Shown piece by piece: positions 41,701 through 50,189 of a stretch of 64,000 nucleotides of DNA. Both the position numbers and the translations under genes were made by a program. The DNA is from Bog-159 sp049511415. Lineage in GTDB: Bacteria; Acidobacteriota; Terriglobia; Bryobacterales; Bryobacteraceae. Position 1 is the stretch's first letter. Every line of letters starts with the position of its first letter. The notes beneath the pieces were generated by a model. That model ran no database searches. It was not told the origin of the DNA and saw nothing but the letters and a program-made list of their open reading frames with translations. Location: NCBI GenBank assembly GCA_049511415.1, contig JBEKYC010000017.1:37950-101949 (forward strand), read 5' to 3'.

Positions 41701-44700
41701 CCCGCCGCTCCCAGCGTTTGCGAATAGGCCACCCCCACCGATCCACCAGGCAGAGTCGTGGTTGTAATCGTCAGCGAGGCCGAAATGGTGATCGAGAAAG
41801 CCTGGGTCGCCGTATTGCTGGCGCTGTCGGTCACCTTGACAGTGAACGGATAGGTCCCGGCCGTGCTCGGCGTCCCGGTAATAGATCCCAGCGTAGCGTT
41901 CAGGCTGAGGCCTGGCGGCAGCGTCCCGCTGCTGATCGACCACGTGTAAGGCGGTGTCCCGCCCGCCGCTCCCAGCGTCTGCGCATAGGCCACCCCCGAC
42001 GTGCCGCCCGGCAGCGACGTCGTCGTAATCGTCAGCGCGCCGATCACTGTAATCGAGAACGGCTGCGCCGGAGAAGTCGTCGAAGTGCTGTCCTGCACCG
42101 TGACGCTGAAGGAGTACGCCCCGGACGCGCTCGGTGTACCCGAAATCGTGCCGGCCGAGGCGCTCAGCGTCAGGCCCGTGGGCAGCGCTCCGCTGACTAC
42201 CTTCCAGTTGCTGTACGGCGGCACACCACCGGTGGCAGCTAGAGTCTGCGTGGGATAAACCACGCTGACCGTGCCGTTGGGCAGCGTCATCGCCGTAATC
42301 GTTAGCGGCGGAGTCACAATGGTGATGCTCAGAGCTTGTGTCGCCGTGTTGCTGGCGCTGTCCGTCACCTTCGCGGTAAAGGGGAAAGCCCCCGCCGCGC
42401 TGGGCGTACCGGTGATGGCACCGGTGGACGCATTCAGGGTCAGACCCGTCGGCAGAGTCCCGCTGCTGATCGACCATGTGTAGGGTGGCGTCCCCCCGGC
42501 CGCTCCCAGCGTCTGCGAATAAGCCGTCCCCACCGTTCCATTCACCAGCGAAGTGGTGGTGATCGTCAATCCCGAAGAGATGGTGATGGAAAGGCTGCCC
42601 GAAGTCGCCGTATTGCTGGCGCTGTCCTTGACCATCGCCGTGAACGTGAACGTGCCCGCCGCGCTTGGGTTGCCCGTGATGCTCCCCGACGAACTCAGCG
42701 TCAGGCCGTTCGGCAAAGCTCCCGTTGCCAGCGTCCAGGTGTACGGCGGTACGCCGCCGATCGCCGACAGACTGGCGCTGTAGGCCGTAGAGAGCACCCC
42801 GTTGGGCAGCGTAGTCGTTTGGACGCTCAACGGCGCCACGATCGTAATGGAAAGCGTGGCCGAAGCCGTGCTCCCCACGTTATCTTTCACCGTAAAGCCC
42901 ACCGAAAGCGGACCGCTGGTGGCTGTGCTGGGTGTGCCCGTGATCGCGCCCGTGGACGCATTCAACGTCAGGCCGGCGGGCAGCGCGCCGCTGCTGACGC
43001 TCCAGGTATAGGGCGTGGTGCCGCCGTTGGCGACCAGAGTCGCGCTATACGCCGTCCCCATAGTCCCGTTCGGCAGCGATGTGGTCGTGATGGATACGCC
43101 GGGTAAAACGGTCAATGGCAGCGACACCGTCCCCGTGCCGCCCAGGCTGTCCTTCACCGTCAGATTCACCGTGAACGGACTGCCCGTCGAAGTGCTGGGC
43201 GATCCGGAGATCACACCAGCCGTGGAAAGAGTCAAGTTCGAAGGCAGACCCGTGGCGCTCCACGTATAGCCCGTCCCCGAGCCACCGCTGGCGCTTAGAG
43301 TATCGTTATAGCTGACCCCCACTTCACCGCTGGGCAGCGACGAGGTAGTGATGGTCGGCCCTGAATTGATCGTCACGTTGAACGATCCCGAAGCGCTGCC
43401 ATTCACGCTGTCCTTCACCGTAACCGTGAACGTATAAAGTCCCGCCGTGGTCGGTAAGCCGGTGAGCGCTCCCGTGCTGGCCAGCGACAAACCCGGCGGC
43501 AGTGTCCCGCCAGTCACACTCCAGCTATAGGGCGCCGTGCCGTTGCTGGCCGCGAAGGTCTGCGAATAGGACGCGCCTACCTCTCCGGCCGGCAGCGGTG
43601 AAGTCGTGGTGATGCCCGGTCCCGCGATGACCCCGATTGAGAACGCTTTGAATCCGCTGTTGCTGGCCGTGTCCGTAGCGGTGATGGTAAATGCGAAAGG
43701 ACTGCCCGAAGTGGTCGTGGGGGATCCGGTGATGGTGCCGGCTGTGGAAGAAAGCGTCAGGCCGGGCGGCAAGGCCCCTGCGGTCACGCTCCAGGTATAG
43801 GTTCCCGTGCCCCCGGTAGCAGCTAGTGTCTGCGCATAAGGCGCGGTCACTTCGCCATTAGGTAGCGACCCAGTAGTAATCACCACACCGGAGCTGATAG
43901 TCAGCGAAAACGTCTTCGATGCCGTATCGCTGGCCGCGTCGGTTACCATCACCGTAAAAGTGGCAGTGGTAGCCGCCGAGGGTGTGCCGCTGATCACGCC
44001 CGCCGAACTGAGAGTGAGATTGGTGGGCAGCGAGCCACCCGTCAAACTCCAAGTGTAAGATCCCGTGCCGCCAGTGGCAGCCAGGGTATCCGTATAAAAA
44101 GTGCCGGTCGAGCCGTTGGGCAGCGGCGAGCCTGTCGTGATGCTCAGTGGAGCATAGACATTGATCGTAAACCCTACCGGCGCCGACACCGTGCCCGTGC
44201 TGTCCTTCACTGTGACATTGAAGTTGAACGTGCCCGTGCTGGTTGGTGTGCCGCTGATCGTGCCGGCCGATGCGCTCAGTGACAGACCGGGAGGAAACGA
44301 GCCGCTGGACACAGTCCAACTGCTGTAAGGCGGCGTGCCGCCCGTGGCGCTCAGCGTTTGAGTGGGATACGCAGTAAATGTAAATCCATTAGGCAGAGAC
44401 TTCGGCGTGATCGTAGGCGGCGAGGACGAAGCCACCGTAAGATTGACGGTAACAGTCTGTGGACTATTGGAGGTGGCGTCGTAAACAGTCACCGTTCCCG
44501 AATACGGGCCGGGCGAGAGCGTCGCAGGATTCACCGTCACACTGACGGAGCCGGCCGTGCCGCCGGACCCCGTGTTACCCCCTAAAGCGCCGCCGCCGTT
44601 GATCACAATCCAGGGCTGCGATGCGACAACCGCATAGGGTATATTGTCTGGCGCCGAGCCTACCGTGACAGTCTGCGCCGTCGGCTCGCTTCCTCCAGCC

Positions 44701-45737
44701 GTTGCATTAAAGGTCAATGTCCCGGGCAACGCCGATCCCGTGGGACAATCCTGGCACGCCCCTGAAATCGGGCTGCCCGCGCCGATTCCCAGCGTCACCT
44801 CGGTGCCGACCTGGCCCGCGCAAAAAGTCGGATTCGTGCACGTATACGTAACCGTGCTGGTCGGAGAACCAATCAGGCTCCCGCTGAATGCCATCGGAAT
44901 CGGGGCCGGAATCGTGTTGGCTGGAAACGCGATGTTTGCCGTAATCGTAGCCACCGTGTTCGTGGGAACGATGAGGTACAGGGTGCAATTGCTCAAAGCC
45001 AGCGTCTCGTTACTGGTTTTACTGGCCGTCAGCGTCGCCGTCGCGTTGCTGCAAGGCAACGTGGCGCCGTTGGCCGAATTCTCCACGTCGATGGTCACGC
45101 CGGAGTAGCTGAGGGTGGGATAGGCGTAGGTCACACCCACCGGGTTGATCGGCGTCGTCACCGTCCCCGTGGCGCCCACCAGGCCCAGCGGATCGCCGAT
45201 TTTGGTCGTTACGGTAGCCGTTCCGCTGCACGTAGCCGCCGGCGGTGGGGCTTCCCCCGAGGGAAGGCTACTGGGTCCGTTGGAGAGCGTAGCCGTCGTT
45301 GGCGTGCTCGTGTATCCGTTGCCTTCATTCAGCATTCCGGCGAAGTTCGCGCCCGCGGGGATAGTGTTCGTCGCATTCAGAATCACGTACGACACCGCCG
45401 CCGTGCTTGCTCCACCGCCGACCATGGTGAGGGTACACGCGCTTCCCGAAGCGCCCGTCGCCGTGCCGCCCGATTGGTAGGTTCCTGTGTCCACTACAAC
45501 CGGACCGCTCAACTCCGGCCCCAGGCTGGCAGCGACCGTCACACACACGTCCGGCGATTTGGGCGTAGTCGGACACGCCGAGAGTTGCGGCCGTACGCCC
45601 AGCATGGGCGCCGCAACCGGCGCCGCCGGCTTGCCAGGCGCAGTTTTGGCGGGGTTCGCGGCCGGCGCCGCTACCAGGCCGAAACTCAAGATGTTCATTA
45701 GCAGTGACGCTGAAAGTAACTGGTGCTTCGTGTGCAT
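38787..45737 (-). CDS. Giant secreted Ig-like/BACON repeat protein with TIGR03437 C-terminal domain
   Basis: 2316 residues; ATG 45737 chosen, AAGGAG ten bases upstream (the frame is open ten codons further). Signal peptide LLSASLLMNILSFGLVAAPA. Order: unclassified N-terminal part (about 400 residues, no clear repeat); one BACON-like unit (LTFNATAGGSEPTAQTVTV); 14 putative-Ig (He_PIG) repeats of about 90 residues with LPNGxxGxxYSQTLxAxGGTPPYTWSxSSGxLPxGLxL; four BACON-like units (TPSTLAFTAPVGGPAPAPQTLML ... GTYTGTVNLTAAG); C-terminal TIGR03437 domain (INAASGAVGKVAPGMAISIFGTDLGPS ... GGIFQVNAMIPSG). Probably surface-exposed adhesin. The repeats are very similar at the DNA level, indicating homogenisation. 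A second TIGR03437-type gene diverges from it. Confidence 0.92.
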   Translation of the reverse strand: MHTKHQLLSASLLMNILSFGLVAAPAANPAKTAPGKPAAPVAAPMLGVRPQLSACPTTPKSPDVCVTVAASLGPELSGPVVVDTGTYQSGGTATGASGSACTLTMVGGGASTAAVSYVILNATNTIPAGANFAGMLNEGNGYTSTPTTATLSNGPSSLPSGEAPPPAATCSGTATVTTKIGDPLGLVGATGTVTTPINPVGVTYAYPTLSYSGVTIDVENSANGATLPCSNATATLTASKTSNETLALSNCTLYLIVPTNTVATITANIAFPANTIPAPIPMAFSGSLIGSPTSTVTYTCTNPTFCAGQVGTEVTLGIGAGSPISGACQDCPTGSALPGTLTFNATAGGSEPTAQTVTVGSAPDNIPYAVVASQPWIVINGGGALGGNTGSGGTAGSVSVTVNPATLSPGPYSGTVTVYDATSNSPQTVTVNLTVASSSPPTITPKSLPNGFTFTAYPTQTLSATGGTPPYSSWTVSSGSFPPGLSLSASAGTISGTPTSTGTFNFNVTVKDSTGTVSAPVGFTINVYAPLSITTGSPLPNGSTGTFYTDTLAATGGTGSYTWSLTGGSLPTNLTLSSAGVISGTPSAATTATFTVMVTDAASDTASKTFSLTISSGVVITTGSLPNGEVTAPYAQTLAATGGTGTYTWSVTAGALPPGLTLSSTAGTITGSPTTTSGSPFAFTITATDTASNSGFKAFSIGVIAGPGITTTSPLPAGEVGASYSQTFAASNGTAPYSWSVTGGTLPPGLSLASTGALTGLPTTAGLYTFTVTVKDSVNGSASGSFNVTINSGPTITTSSLPSGEVGVSYNDTLSASGGSGTGYTWSATGLPSNLTLSTAGVISGSPSTSTGSPFTVNLTVKDSLGGTGTVSLPLTVLPGVSITTTSLPNGTMGTAYSATLVANGGTTPYTWSVSSGALPAGLTLNASTGAITGTPSTATSGPLSVGFTVKDNVGSTASATLSITIVAPLSVQTTTLPNGVLSTAYSASLSAIGGVPPYTWTLATGALPNGLTLSSSGSITGNPSAAGTFTFTAMVKDSASNTATSGSLSITISSGLTITTTSLVNGTVGTAYSQTLGAAGGTPPYTWSISSGTLPTGLTLNASTGAITGTPSAAGAFPFTAKVTDSASNTATQALSITIVTPPLTITAMTLPNGTVSVVYPTQTLAATGGVPPYSNWKVVSGALPTGLTLSASAGTISGTPSASGAYSFSVTVQDSTSTTSPAQPFSITVIGALTITTTSLPGGTSGVAYAQTLGAAGGTPPYTWSISSGTLPPGLSLNATLGSITGTPSTAGTYPFTVKVTDSASNTATQAFSITISASLTITTTTLPGGSVGVAYSQTLGAAGGTPPYTWSVSSGSLPPGISLNPSSGVVGGVPGTAGSYSFTVKVTDSASATATQPLTIVIAAALSVTTTSLPGGSLGVVYSQTLGAAGGAPPYTWSISGGSLPPGISLNPSTGVVGGTPSTAGTYPFTVMVKDTASSTATANLSISIVAGLTITTTSLPGGSVGVAYSQTLGGAGGTPPYTWSISAGSLPAGLTLIASSGTISGTPTTAGASSFTVTLKDSASGTATASLSITIITPLSITTSALAGGSPGVPYSTTLAATGGTPPYSNWIISSGALPPGLTLSASTGVISGTPSTATGSPFAFTVQVSDSASNTATKAFTLTISTGHLIVTPSPINFALSSTSAPTSTTFTVTASDGSAQAFTIAEGASNTSWLKLSATSGTTPATITATANAAGVVPGYYTIVLTFNAPGLGTPTATDYVELTVSGSNLSASPSMLTFTFQPGGAIPAAQTIALSTVNGTTVALGSVTTDVQWLQVTSAVSAPATLTVTVSPGSLAAGTYSGDVVVKAVGSSVTAFDIPVILTVNAEPALTLAPTTMAFSYQIGGSAPAAQTFTVSTGAATLTYSAASPGNWLQLSPSHGTTPGAVTVTAVPTGLAAGTYTGTINVSAIGASNGATVVVTLTITGQSVLTITPSTLAFTAPVGGPAPAPQTLMLGSSGGAIGFTAAAGSAWLSVSPASGTTPASLAVSVNPAGLTAGTYTGTVNLTAAGSSVPQMVIVTLTVGTVTEPTILGVINAASGAVGKVAPGMAISIFGTDLGPSTGVSFAAPPTGGTVATTLGGTQVLFDGTPVPVLFAWANQVNALVPFELASKVGGPNANTVLQVVYGGQTSAGDSLPVVATLPGLFAANGAGSGEGSILNQDSSINSTSNPAAAPSIIQLFGTGGGVTNPASIDGALNPLTSTGELVAAVTVTIGGQNAPVSYAGPAPGLVGGIFQVNAMIPSGTASGPQPVVVMVGGVVSQTGLTVAVQ
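40715..44415 (-). repeat. Fourteen tandem Ig-like coding repeats of about 260-280 bp
   Basis: The He_PIG repeats lie back to back here; each encodes GGTPPYTWSISSGSLPPGL-type segments. Neighbouring units near 41160-42000 share long near-identical stretches, for example CCCGCCGCTCCCAGCGT recurs several times. This makes recombination or assembly collapse likely. Confidence 0.85.
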
Positions 45738-45775
45738 GACGTCCGTTCTCCTTGCCGACCAGGCCAATCCTATCG

Positions 45776-45803
45776 ATAGTAACCCAAATCAATTCAGTGT
45801 AAA
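45776..45803 (-). promoter_or_regulatory. Putative promoter of the giant Ig-repeat gene
   Basis: On the minus strand TTTACA (45798-45803), 16-base spacer, TACTAT (45776-45781), about 38 bases before ATG 45737. A perfect CTATCGATAG palindrome (45770-45779) overlaps the -10. Plausible but unproven. Confidence 0.4.
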
Positions 45804-46041
45804 GGATGAAATCATACCTTGCGACGAACGCCTGCACAGGCAGTCCTAGTACCGAGGGATTCTCAACAACTTAATAGCGCCGGCACTGTAGCCTGCCGCG
45901 TCCCGGCTCATAAATACGCATCGAGCGCGGGGATCTCATTCTCATAGGCTGCGCCGCATTGGTACGCAAAGAATACGGCCAGCCTTCCAACGTGTGTGTT
46001 CTGGTGTTAGACTTGGTGCCTATGAGAGGAAATACAAACCC
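45804..46041. other. Divergent intergenic region between two TIGR03437-type genes
   Basis: Together with the putative promoter described above, this gap of about 300 bases (45738-46041) separates the two divergent genes. No gene fits here. A possible weak sigma-70 promoter for the rightward gene is TTCCAA followed 16 bases later by TTAGAC near 45983-46011, not convincing. The AGAGGA at 46025-46030 may serve the GTG at 46042. Confidence 0.4.
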
Positions 46042-47913
46042 GTGAAGACTCTTTTCGCAATTTTCTTGACGCTGGGGATGCTGGCGACAGTGGGATTTGC
46101 GCAGTCACCCTGTTCCGCCGCCACCAATACGTCGTTCTGCGTGGCACAGGTGAGCAACGCCGCCAGCCAGGTGCCCTGGTATGGCGCGAACCCCAACGCT
46201 TCGTCGCTGCAGAACGCGCCCATCGCGCTGGGCTCGTACTTTTCCATCTACGGTAATGGACTGGCCGCCAACGTCTCCACCTGCGGCACCAATTATGCGA
46301 ACTGCCTCTGGGCGCCCTATCCGCTGCCCACCTCCATCCAGGGAACATCGGTGACCGTAACCGTTGGCGGCACCGTTGTGCAGGCATACGTCGAGTTTGC
46401 GGCACAGATCACATCGACTTACTCGCAGGTGAACGCGGTGCTGCCCTCGAACACGCCCACGGGCAGCGGAACCCTAACCGTCTCCTACAACGGGCAGACC
46501 ACCACCGCGCTGGCCGTTAACGTCGTGCCAAGCTCCTTCGGCACCTTCGCGATCAATCAGGCGGGCTCCGGGCCGGGCATCATCACCGACGTGAATTACG
46601 TAGTCCTGTCGCCGTTCCACACGGCCAAGCCGGGCGATTACGTGCTGCTGTGGGGAACCGGTCTCGGCCCTTCGCCCGATATCGCGGACGAAGGCTCCAA
46701 GCCCCCGGCGCAAACTAACCTCTGCGGCTCCGGTGATACCTGCCCGGTAACCGTTTGGGTAGCTGGTCAGCAGGCCAGCGTCGCCTATGCCGGCCGTTCC
46801 GGTTACACCGCTGAGGATCAGGTGGTCTTCATCATCCCGCAAGGCGTGCAGGGCTGCTACGTCCAGGTGGCCGTGCAGATCGGCTCGATCGTCGGTAACT
46901 TCACCAGCATGCCGGTCGATCCCAACGGCAATCCCTGTCAGGACGCGGATGGTATCGATTACAATTCGACCGCCATTCAAACCGCCGTAAACAGCAAATC
47001 ATCGCTGAACGTCGGCGTGCTGGACCTGTTGAGCAATTATCTGACGCTACAAGTTCTGGGGTCGCCCTTCCAATGGGATAACGACACGGTAAGCGGCGAA
47101 ATCGGCAACTTCTCCACCAGTGTCCTGGGCGAATTCCAGGGCTTTACCCTGGCGCCTTCGGTGGGCAATTGCGCCGTCTACAACTTCCTGGCTTACCCGC
47201 CACCGGCGGATCCGGCATTGGCGCTGGTGACTTTCCTCGATACAGGTTCCGCCCTGAGCATCACCGGTCCACAAGGAACACAGCCGGTCCCCAAGAGCAC
47301 AAACGGCAAGGGGTACAGCGGCTTGGTGGGCGGCTCGACGATTGCCGGGCTGCTTCAAGACAACGGGATTAATCCTTTCTACCTGAACGCCACTGGCTGG
47401 GGAACCAGCTCCTGGAAGTACGCCATCGAGCCGGGCAATTACACGGTGACATCGCCCGGCAGCAGCGCTAGCGGCGGTGTGGGAGCGATTAACGGAGTGA
47501 TTCCGGTTTCGTCAGCTGCGGCTGCGTTTCAATGGACCAACCAGTCTAGCTTCGCCACCAGCGCCATCCCGCGTAGCACCGGCCTGACTATCAACTGGAC
47601 CGGCGGCGATCCCGACGGCTTTGTCGATATTACCGCCATCAGCTCCACGCTCCTGTCGGGCCTGACACCTAGTGCCACAACGCCCGGCGTCTTGGTCGAG
47701 TGCTTCGCCCCGGCCAGCGCCGGAACCTTCACCATTCCGACCTACGTGCTGCAAACCCTGCCCTCGACGACCGGCAGTGCGGCGGCGGTGCCGCCAGGCG
47801 AATTGCTGGTCGGACCCGCCAGCGGCGCCATCTCGCTGACGGCGCCGAGCGGCCTGGATGCGCTGTACGGCGTGTTTCACTTCATCGGCGGTATCAACGT
47901 AAGCTGGCAGTAA
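46042..47913 (+). CDS. Secreted protein with N-terminal TIGR03437-like domain
   Basis: 623 residues from a GTG at 46042 (VKTLFAIFLTLGMLATVGFAQS, a signal peptide); the frame is open 16 codons further but an AGAGGA site fits this start better. Residues about 25-260 are TIGR03437-like: VSNAASQVPWYGANPNASSLQNAPIALGSYFSIYGNGLAAN, GTSVTVTVGGTVVQAYVEFAAQITSTYSQVNAVLPSNTPTGSG, GDYVLLWGTGLGPSPD. In the neighbouring giant protein the same domain is C-terminal; here it is N-terminal, followed by about 350 residues of unknown beta-rich sequence with a PGNYTVTSPGSSASGG motif. Exported, function unknown. A strong hairpin follows the stop. Confidence 0.87.
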   Translation: MKTLFAIFLTLGMLATVGFAQSPCSAATNTSFCVAQVSNAASQVPWYGANPNASSLQNAPIALGSYFSIYGNGLAANVSTCGTNYANCLWAPYPLPTSIQGTSVTVTVGGTVVQAYVEFAAQITSTYSQVNAVLPSNTPTGSGTLTVSYNGQTTTALAVNVVPSSFGTFAINQAGSGPGIITDVNYVVLSPFHTAKPGDYVLLWGTGLGPSPDIADEGSKPPAQTNLCGSGDTCPVTVWVAGQQASVAYAGRSGYTAEDQVVFIIPQGVQGCYVQVAVQIGSIVGNFTSMPVDPNGNPCQDADGIDYNSTAIQTAVNSKSSLNVGVLDLLSNYLTLQVLGSPFQWDNDTVSGEIGNFSTSVLGEFQGFTLAPSVGNCAVYNFLAYPPPADPALALVTFLDTGSALSITGPQGTQPVPKSTNGKGYSGLVGGSTIAGLLQDNGINPFYLNATGWGTSSWKYAIEPGNYTVTSPGSSASGGVGAINGVIPVSSAAAAFQWTNQSSFATSAIPRSTGLTINWTGGDPDGFVDITAISSTLLSGLTPSATTPGVLVECFAPASAGTFTIPTYVLQTLPSTTGSAAAVPPGELLVGPASGAISLTAPSGLDALYGVFHFIGGINVSWQ

Positions 47914-47925
47914 ATGAAGTAAGGA

Positions 47926-47955
47926 CTGTGGGGCAGGCTTTAGCCTTCCCCACAG
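47926..47955. terminator. Strong bidirectional hairpin; also a REP-like palindrome
   Basis: CTGTGGGGCAGGCT pairs with AGCCTTCCCCACAG around a two-base loop, with one mismatch. It lies between convergent genes (stops at 47913 and 47975), the usual place for a terminator, but no T-tract follows. From memory, a GGGGCAGGCTTTAGCCTGCCCC-like palindrome is a common dispersed repeat in acidobacteria, so this could be an instance of that repeat used as terminator. Confidence 0.6.
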
Positions 47956-47974
47956 CCCCAAGTAAGCGTTAGCC

Positions 47975-48220
47975 CTACCGCGCCGCCATCTTCCGCTCGA
48001 GCGCGGCCATCAGGCGGGACTCGATTTCCGGTGAGATCGGGTGCGGCTCCATCCCCTTATAAATCCGGACCGTCTTCTTGGTGGTGTCACAGACCACCCA
48101 ACAGTTCGGGCATTCCGTAATGTGCTGCTCCAGCTTGGCCCGGATCTCCGCGTCAACGTTCTCGTCCAGATAATCGCTTAGCTCTTGTAGAAATTCCTTA
48201 CATGTAAGCAAAGGCGTCAT
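47975..48220 (-). CDS. Zinc-finger (zf-HC2) anti-sigma factor
   Basis: 81 residues, beginning 23 bases inside the end of the sigma-factor gene. The motif LTCKEFLQELSDYLDENVDAEIRAKLEQHITECPNCWVVCDTTKKTVRIYKG is a zf-HC2 anti-sigma domain (Cys7 and HxxxCxxC, with His33, Cys37 and Cys40). There is no membrane span, so it is a soluble, probably redox- or zinc-sensitive inhibitor of the adjacent ECF factor. Family members of this size are common. The overlapping start implies coupled translation. Confidence 0.9.
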   Translation of the reverse strand: MTPLLTCKEFLQELSDYLDENVDAEIRAKLEQHITECPNCWVVCDTTKKTVRIYKGMEPHPISPEIESRLMAALERKMAAR

Positions 48221-48815
48221 CTCCCTTATGCTTGAAAAAACGAGTCAACTTATCGCGAAGCTGCAGGCGCGCGCGCAACAGCCGGCTCTTCACCGCTGGG
48301 ATCGAGAGGTTCAGCGCCTCCGCGGTCTCTTCGGTGGAGAGTTCTTCCAAATCGCGCAGCACGAACACCGCGCGATAGGGCGGCGCCAGGCTGTCCACCG
48401 CCGTGGATAAAATCTCGTTCACTTCTTCGCGCGAATACTGCTGTTCCGGGTTTTCGTCCCAGGCCGCGATCTCGCGCGCCACGGTGTCCTCGCCGGTGTC
48501 GATGGTCTCGTCGATCGAAACCGACTTGTCCGTTTTTCGTTTGCGCAGTTTCATCAGCGCCTGGTTTACGGCGATGCGCACGATCCAGGTGTAAAACTTC
48601 GAATTCCCCTGGAATTGATCGAGATGTTCGTACGCCTTCAGAAAGGTTTCCTGGAGCACATCCTCGGCGTCTTCGCGGTTTTGCGTGATGTGCATGGCCA
48701 GGCGGAAAATTTTGTTTTCGTAGCGGCGCACCAGTTCCGAGAAGGCTTTGGCGTCGCCTCCGCGGGCCTGCAGTACAACCGCGCTTTCATCCTGGATCTG
48801 AGTGGTAGCGGGCAT
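48198..48815 (-). CDS. ECF-family RNA polymerase sigma factor (RpoE-like)
   Basis: 205 residues from ATG 48815 (AAGAGAG just upstream); the frame is open far upstream but that part is in the wrong frame of a neighbouring region. Sigma-2: FSELVRRYENKIFRLAMHITQNREDAEDVLQETFLKAYEHLDQFQGNSKFYTWIVRIAVNQALMKLRKRK. Sigma-4: LAPPYRAVFVLRDLEELSTEETAEALNLSIPAVKSRLLRARLQLRDKL. The acidic linker (SIDETIDTGEDTVAREIAAWDENPEQQY) is typical of RpoE-like factors. It is controlled by the overlapping zinc-finger anti-sigma gene. Confidence 0.93.
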   Translation of the reverse strand: MPATTQIQDESAVVLQARGGDAKAFSELVRRYENKIFRLAMHITQNREDAEDVLQETFLKAYEHLDQFQGNSKFYTWIVRIAVNQALMKLRKRKTDKSVSIDETIDTGEDTVAREIAAWDENPEQQYSREEVNEILSTAVDSLAPPYRAVFVLRDLEELSTEETAEALNLSIPAVKSRLLRARLQLRDKLTRFFKHKGDDAFAYM

Positions 48816-48865
48816 TACTCTCTTTCCAGTATCGCACAGCGATTTGTAGCGGCATTGTGGCCAAT

Positions 48866-50170
48866 TTAAGCCTTGATGTCGTCCCTCGCGAAGTCCCACG
48901 CCACCACACGCCCGTCCGCTGCCGACAGATTCACTAAGTGGGCGCACGAGGCCGCATGGTGGCCGGCCACCGCATCTTCCCAATACGATTGCCGGGAGTG
49001 AATCGAATCCAGAAAGTGGCCCAGATGCGCAAACGTCGGCTCGGGGCCTTCGTCCTTGAAAAGCTCCGGCTGCTTCCGCGGCGCCTTGGCCGGCTCCACC
49101 TCGGCAGCGATCACCTTCGGATCTTTGTAGTAAGCGTCTTCGAGCGGCTGCGCCCACGCATCCACGATCCAGCGGTTGTCTTCAATCGGATTCTCCGGAT
49201 AGAACTTCAAACCCTCGCCCCCGATCGTGAGACTGCCTTCCGTGCCCAGCACCTGGAATCCGCCCTCGGCATTCAGCTCGTTGTTGAATGACGAGCTCAG
49301 GTTCACCGTAAAACCTTCCGGGTATTCCAGAATGGCATTGAGCGTATCCGGCACGTCCCGGCTTTCTTTCCATCGGTACAACTCGCCCATGGCCATGACG
49401 CGCGCGGGCATCTTGGCATCCATCAAATAATTGATCGTGGTGCACAGATGCACGAACAGATCCGTGGCGATGCCGCCCGAATATTCCTGGTAGCAGCGCC
49501 AGCGGAAAAACCGCTCCGGGCTATACGGCCGCTTCGCCCCGTCGCCCAGGAACATCTGCCAGCTGACGGTTTCGGGTGAAGCATCCGGCGGTATCGGATA
49601 GATCCACGCTCCCGAGGCCGTGTTGCGATTGTACGCCGCGCGGATCATGGTCACGCGTCCTAGTTTCCCGGCGCGGATCATGGCCTTTGCCTTGCGCTGC
49701 AGATCGGAGCTGACACCCTGGCTGCCCACCTGCATGATGCGCTCGCCGGATCGCGCCGCCGCGATGATTTCCAGGCCCTCGGACGATGTGTAAGTCATCG
49801 GCTTCTCGCAGTACACATCCTTGCCAGCGCGCAGCGCATCCAGAATCACGGCCTTGTGCAAGTGGTCCGGAATGGCGATCACCACCGCGTCGATGGATTT
49901 CTCGGCCAGCAGTTCGTGATGCGTGGGATAGATCTTCGCGCGTCCCTTGGCGCGGCTCGAAGCGCGTTCCAGCCGTCCTTTGTAGGCATCCACCAACGCC
50001 ACGATCTCAGCCTGGGGTTGCGGCAGCAGCGAGTCCAATAACTCCTGTCCGCGCGCCCCCGTGCCGATGAATCCAACGGCGATGCGATCGCTGGGCGCGG
50101 GCCTCGCGGCGGGGGAACTGGCGGCGAGCAGCGCGCCGGCCTGCAGCAAAATGCGTCGGGTGATTTGCAT
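48866..50170 (-). CDS. Gfo/Idh/MocA-family oxidoreductase with Tat-like signal
   Basis: 434 residues, GGAG eight bases upstream. N-terminus MQITRRILLQAGALLAASSPA is a twin-arginine-type export signal. Then the NAD(P)-binding fold (RIAVGFIGTGARGQELLDSL) with the family lysine in GKDVYCEKPMTYTSSEGLEII, and the C-terminal alpha/beta domain (GGIATDLFVHLCTTINYLMDAKMPARV; GFTVNLSSSFNNELNAEGGFQVLGTEGSL). This is the secreted type of acidobacteria, planctomycetes and Bacteroidetes, acting on sugars or inositol-like polyols, possibly with tightly bound NAD. The substrate is not readable. It lies 19 bases after the amidase gene. Confidence 0.92.
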   Translation of the reverse strand: MQITRRILLQAGALLAASSPAARPAPSDRIAVGFIGTGARGQELLDSLLPQPQAEIVALVDAYKGRLERASSRAKGRAKIYPTHHELLAEKSIDAVVIAIPDHLHKAVILDALRAGKDVYCEKPMTYTSSEGLEIIAAARSGERIMQVGSQGVSSDLQRKAKAMIRAGKLGRVTMIRAAYNRNTASGAWIYPIPPDASPETVSWQMFLGDGAKRPYSPERFFRWRCYQEYSGGIATDLFVHLCTTINYLMDAKMPARVMAMGELYRWKESRDVPDTLNAILEYPEGFTVNLSSSFNNELNAEGGFQVLGTEGSLTIGGEGLKFYPENPIEDNRWIVDAWAQPLEDAYYKDPKVIAAEVEPAKAPRKQPELFKDEGPEPTFAHLGHFLDSIHSRQSYWEDAVAGHHAASCAHLVNLSAADGRVVAWDFARDDIKA

Positions 50171-50189
50171 CGATGAGTCTCCAGGCCGA

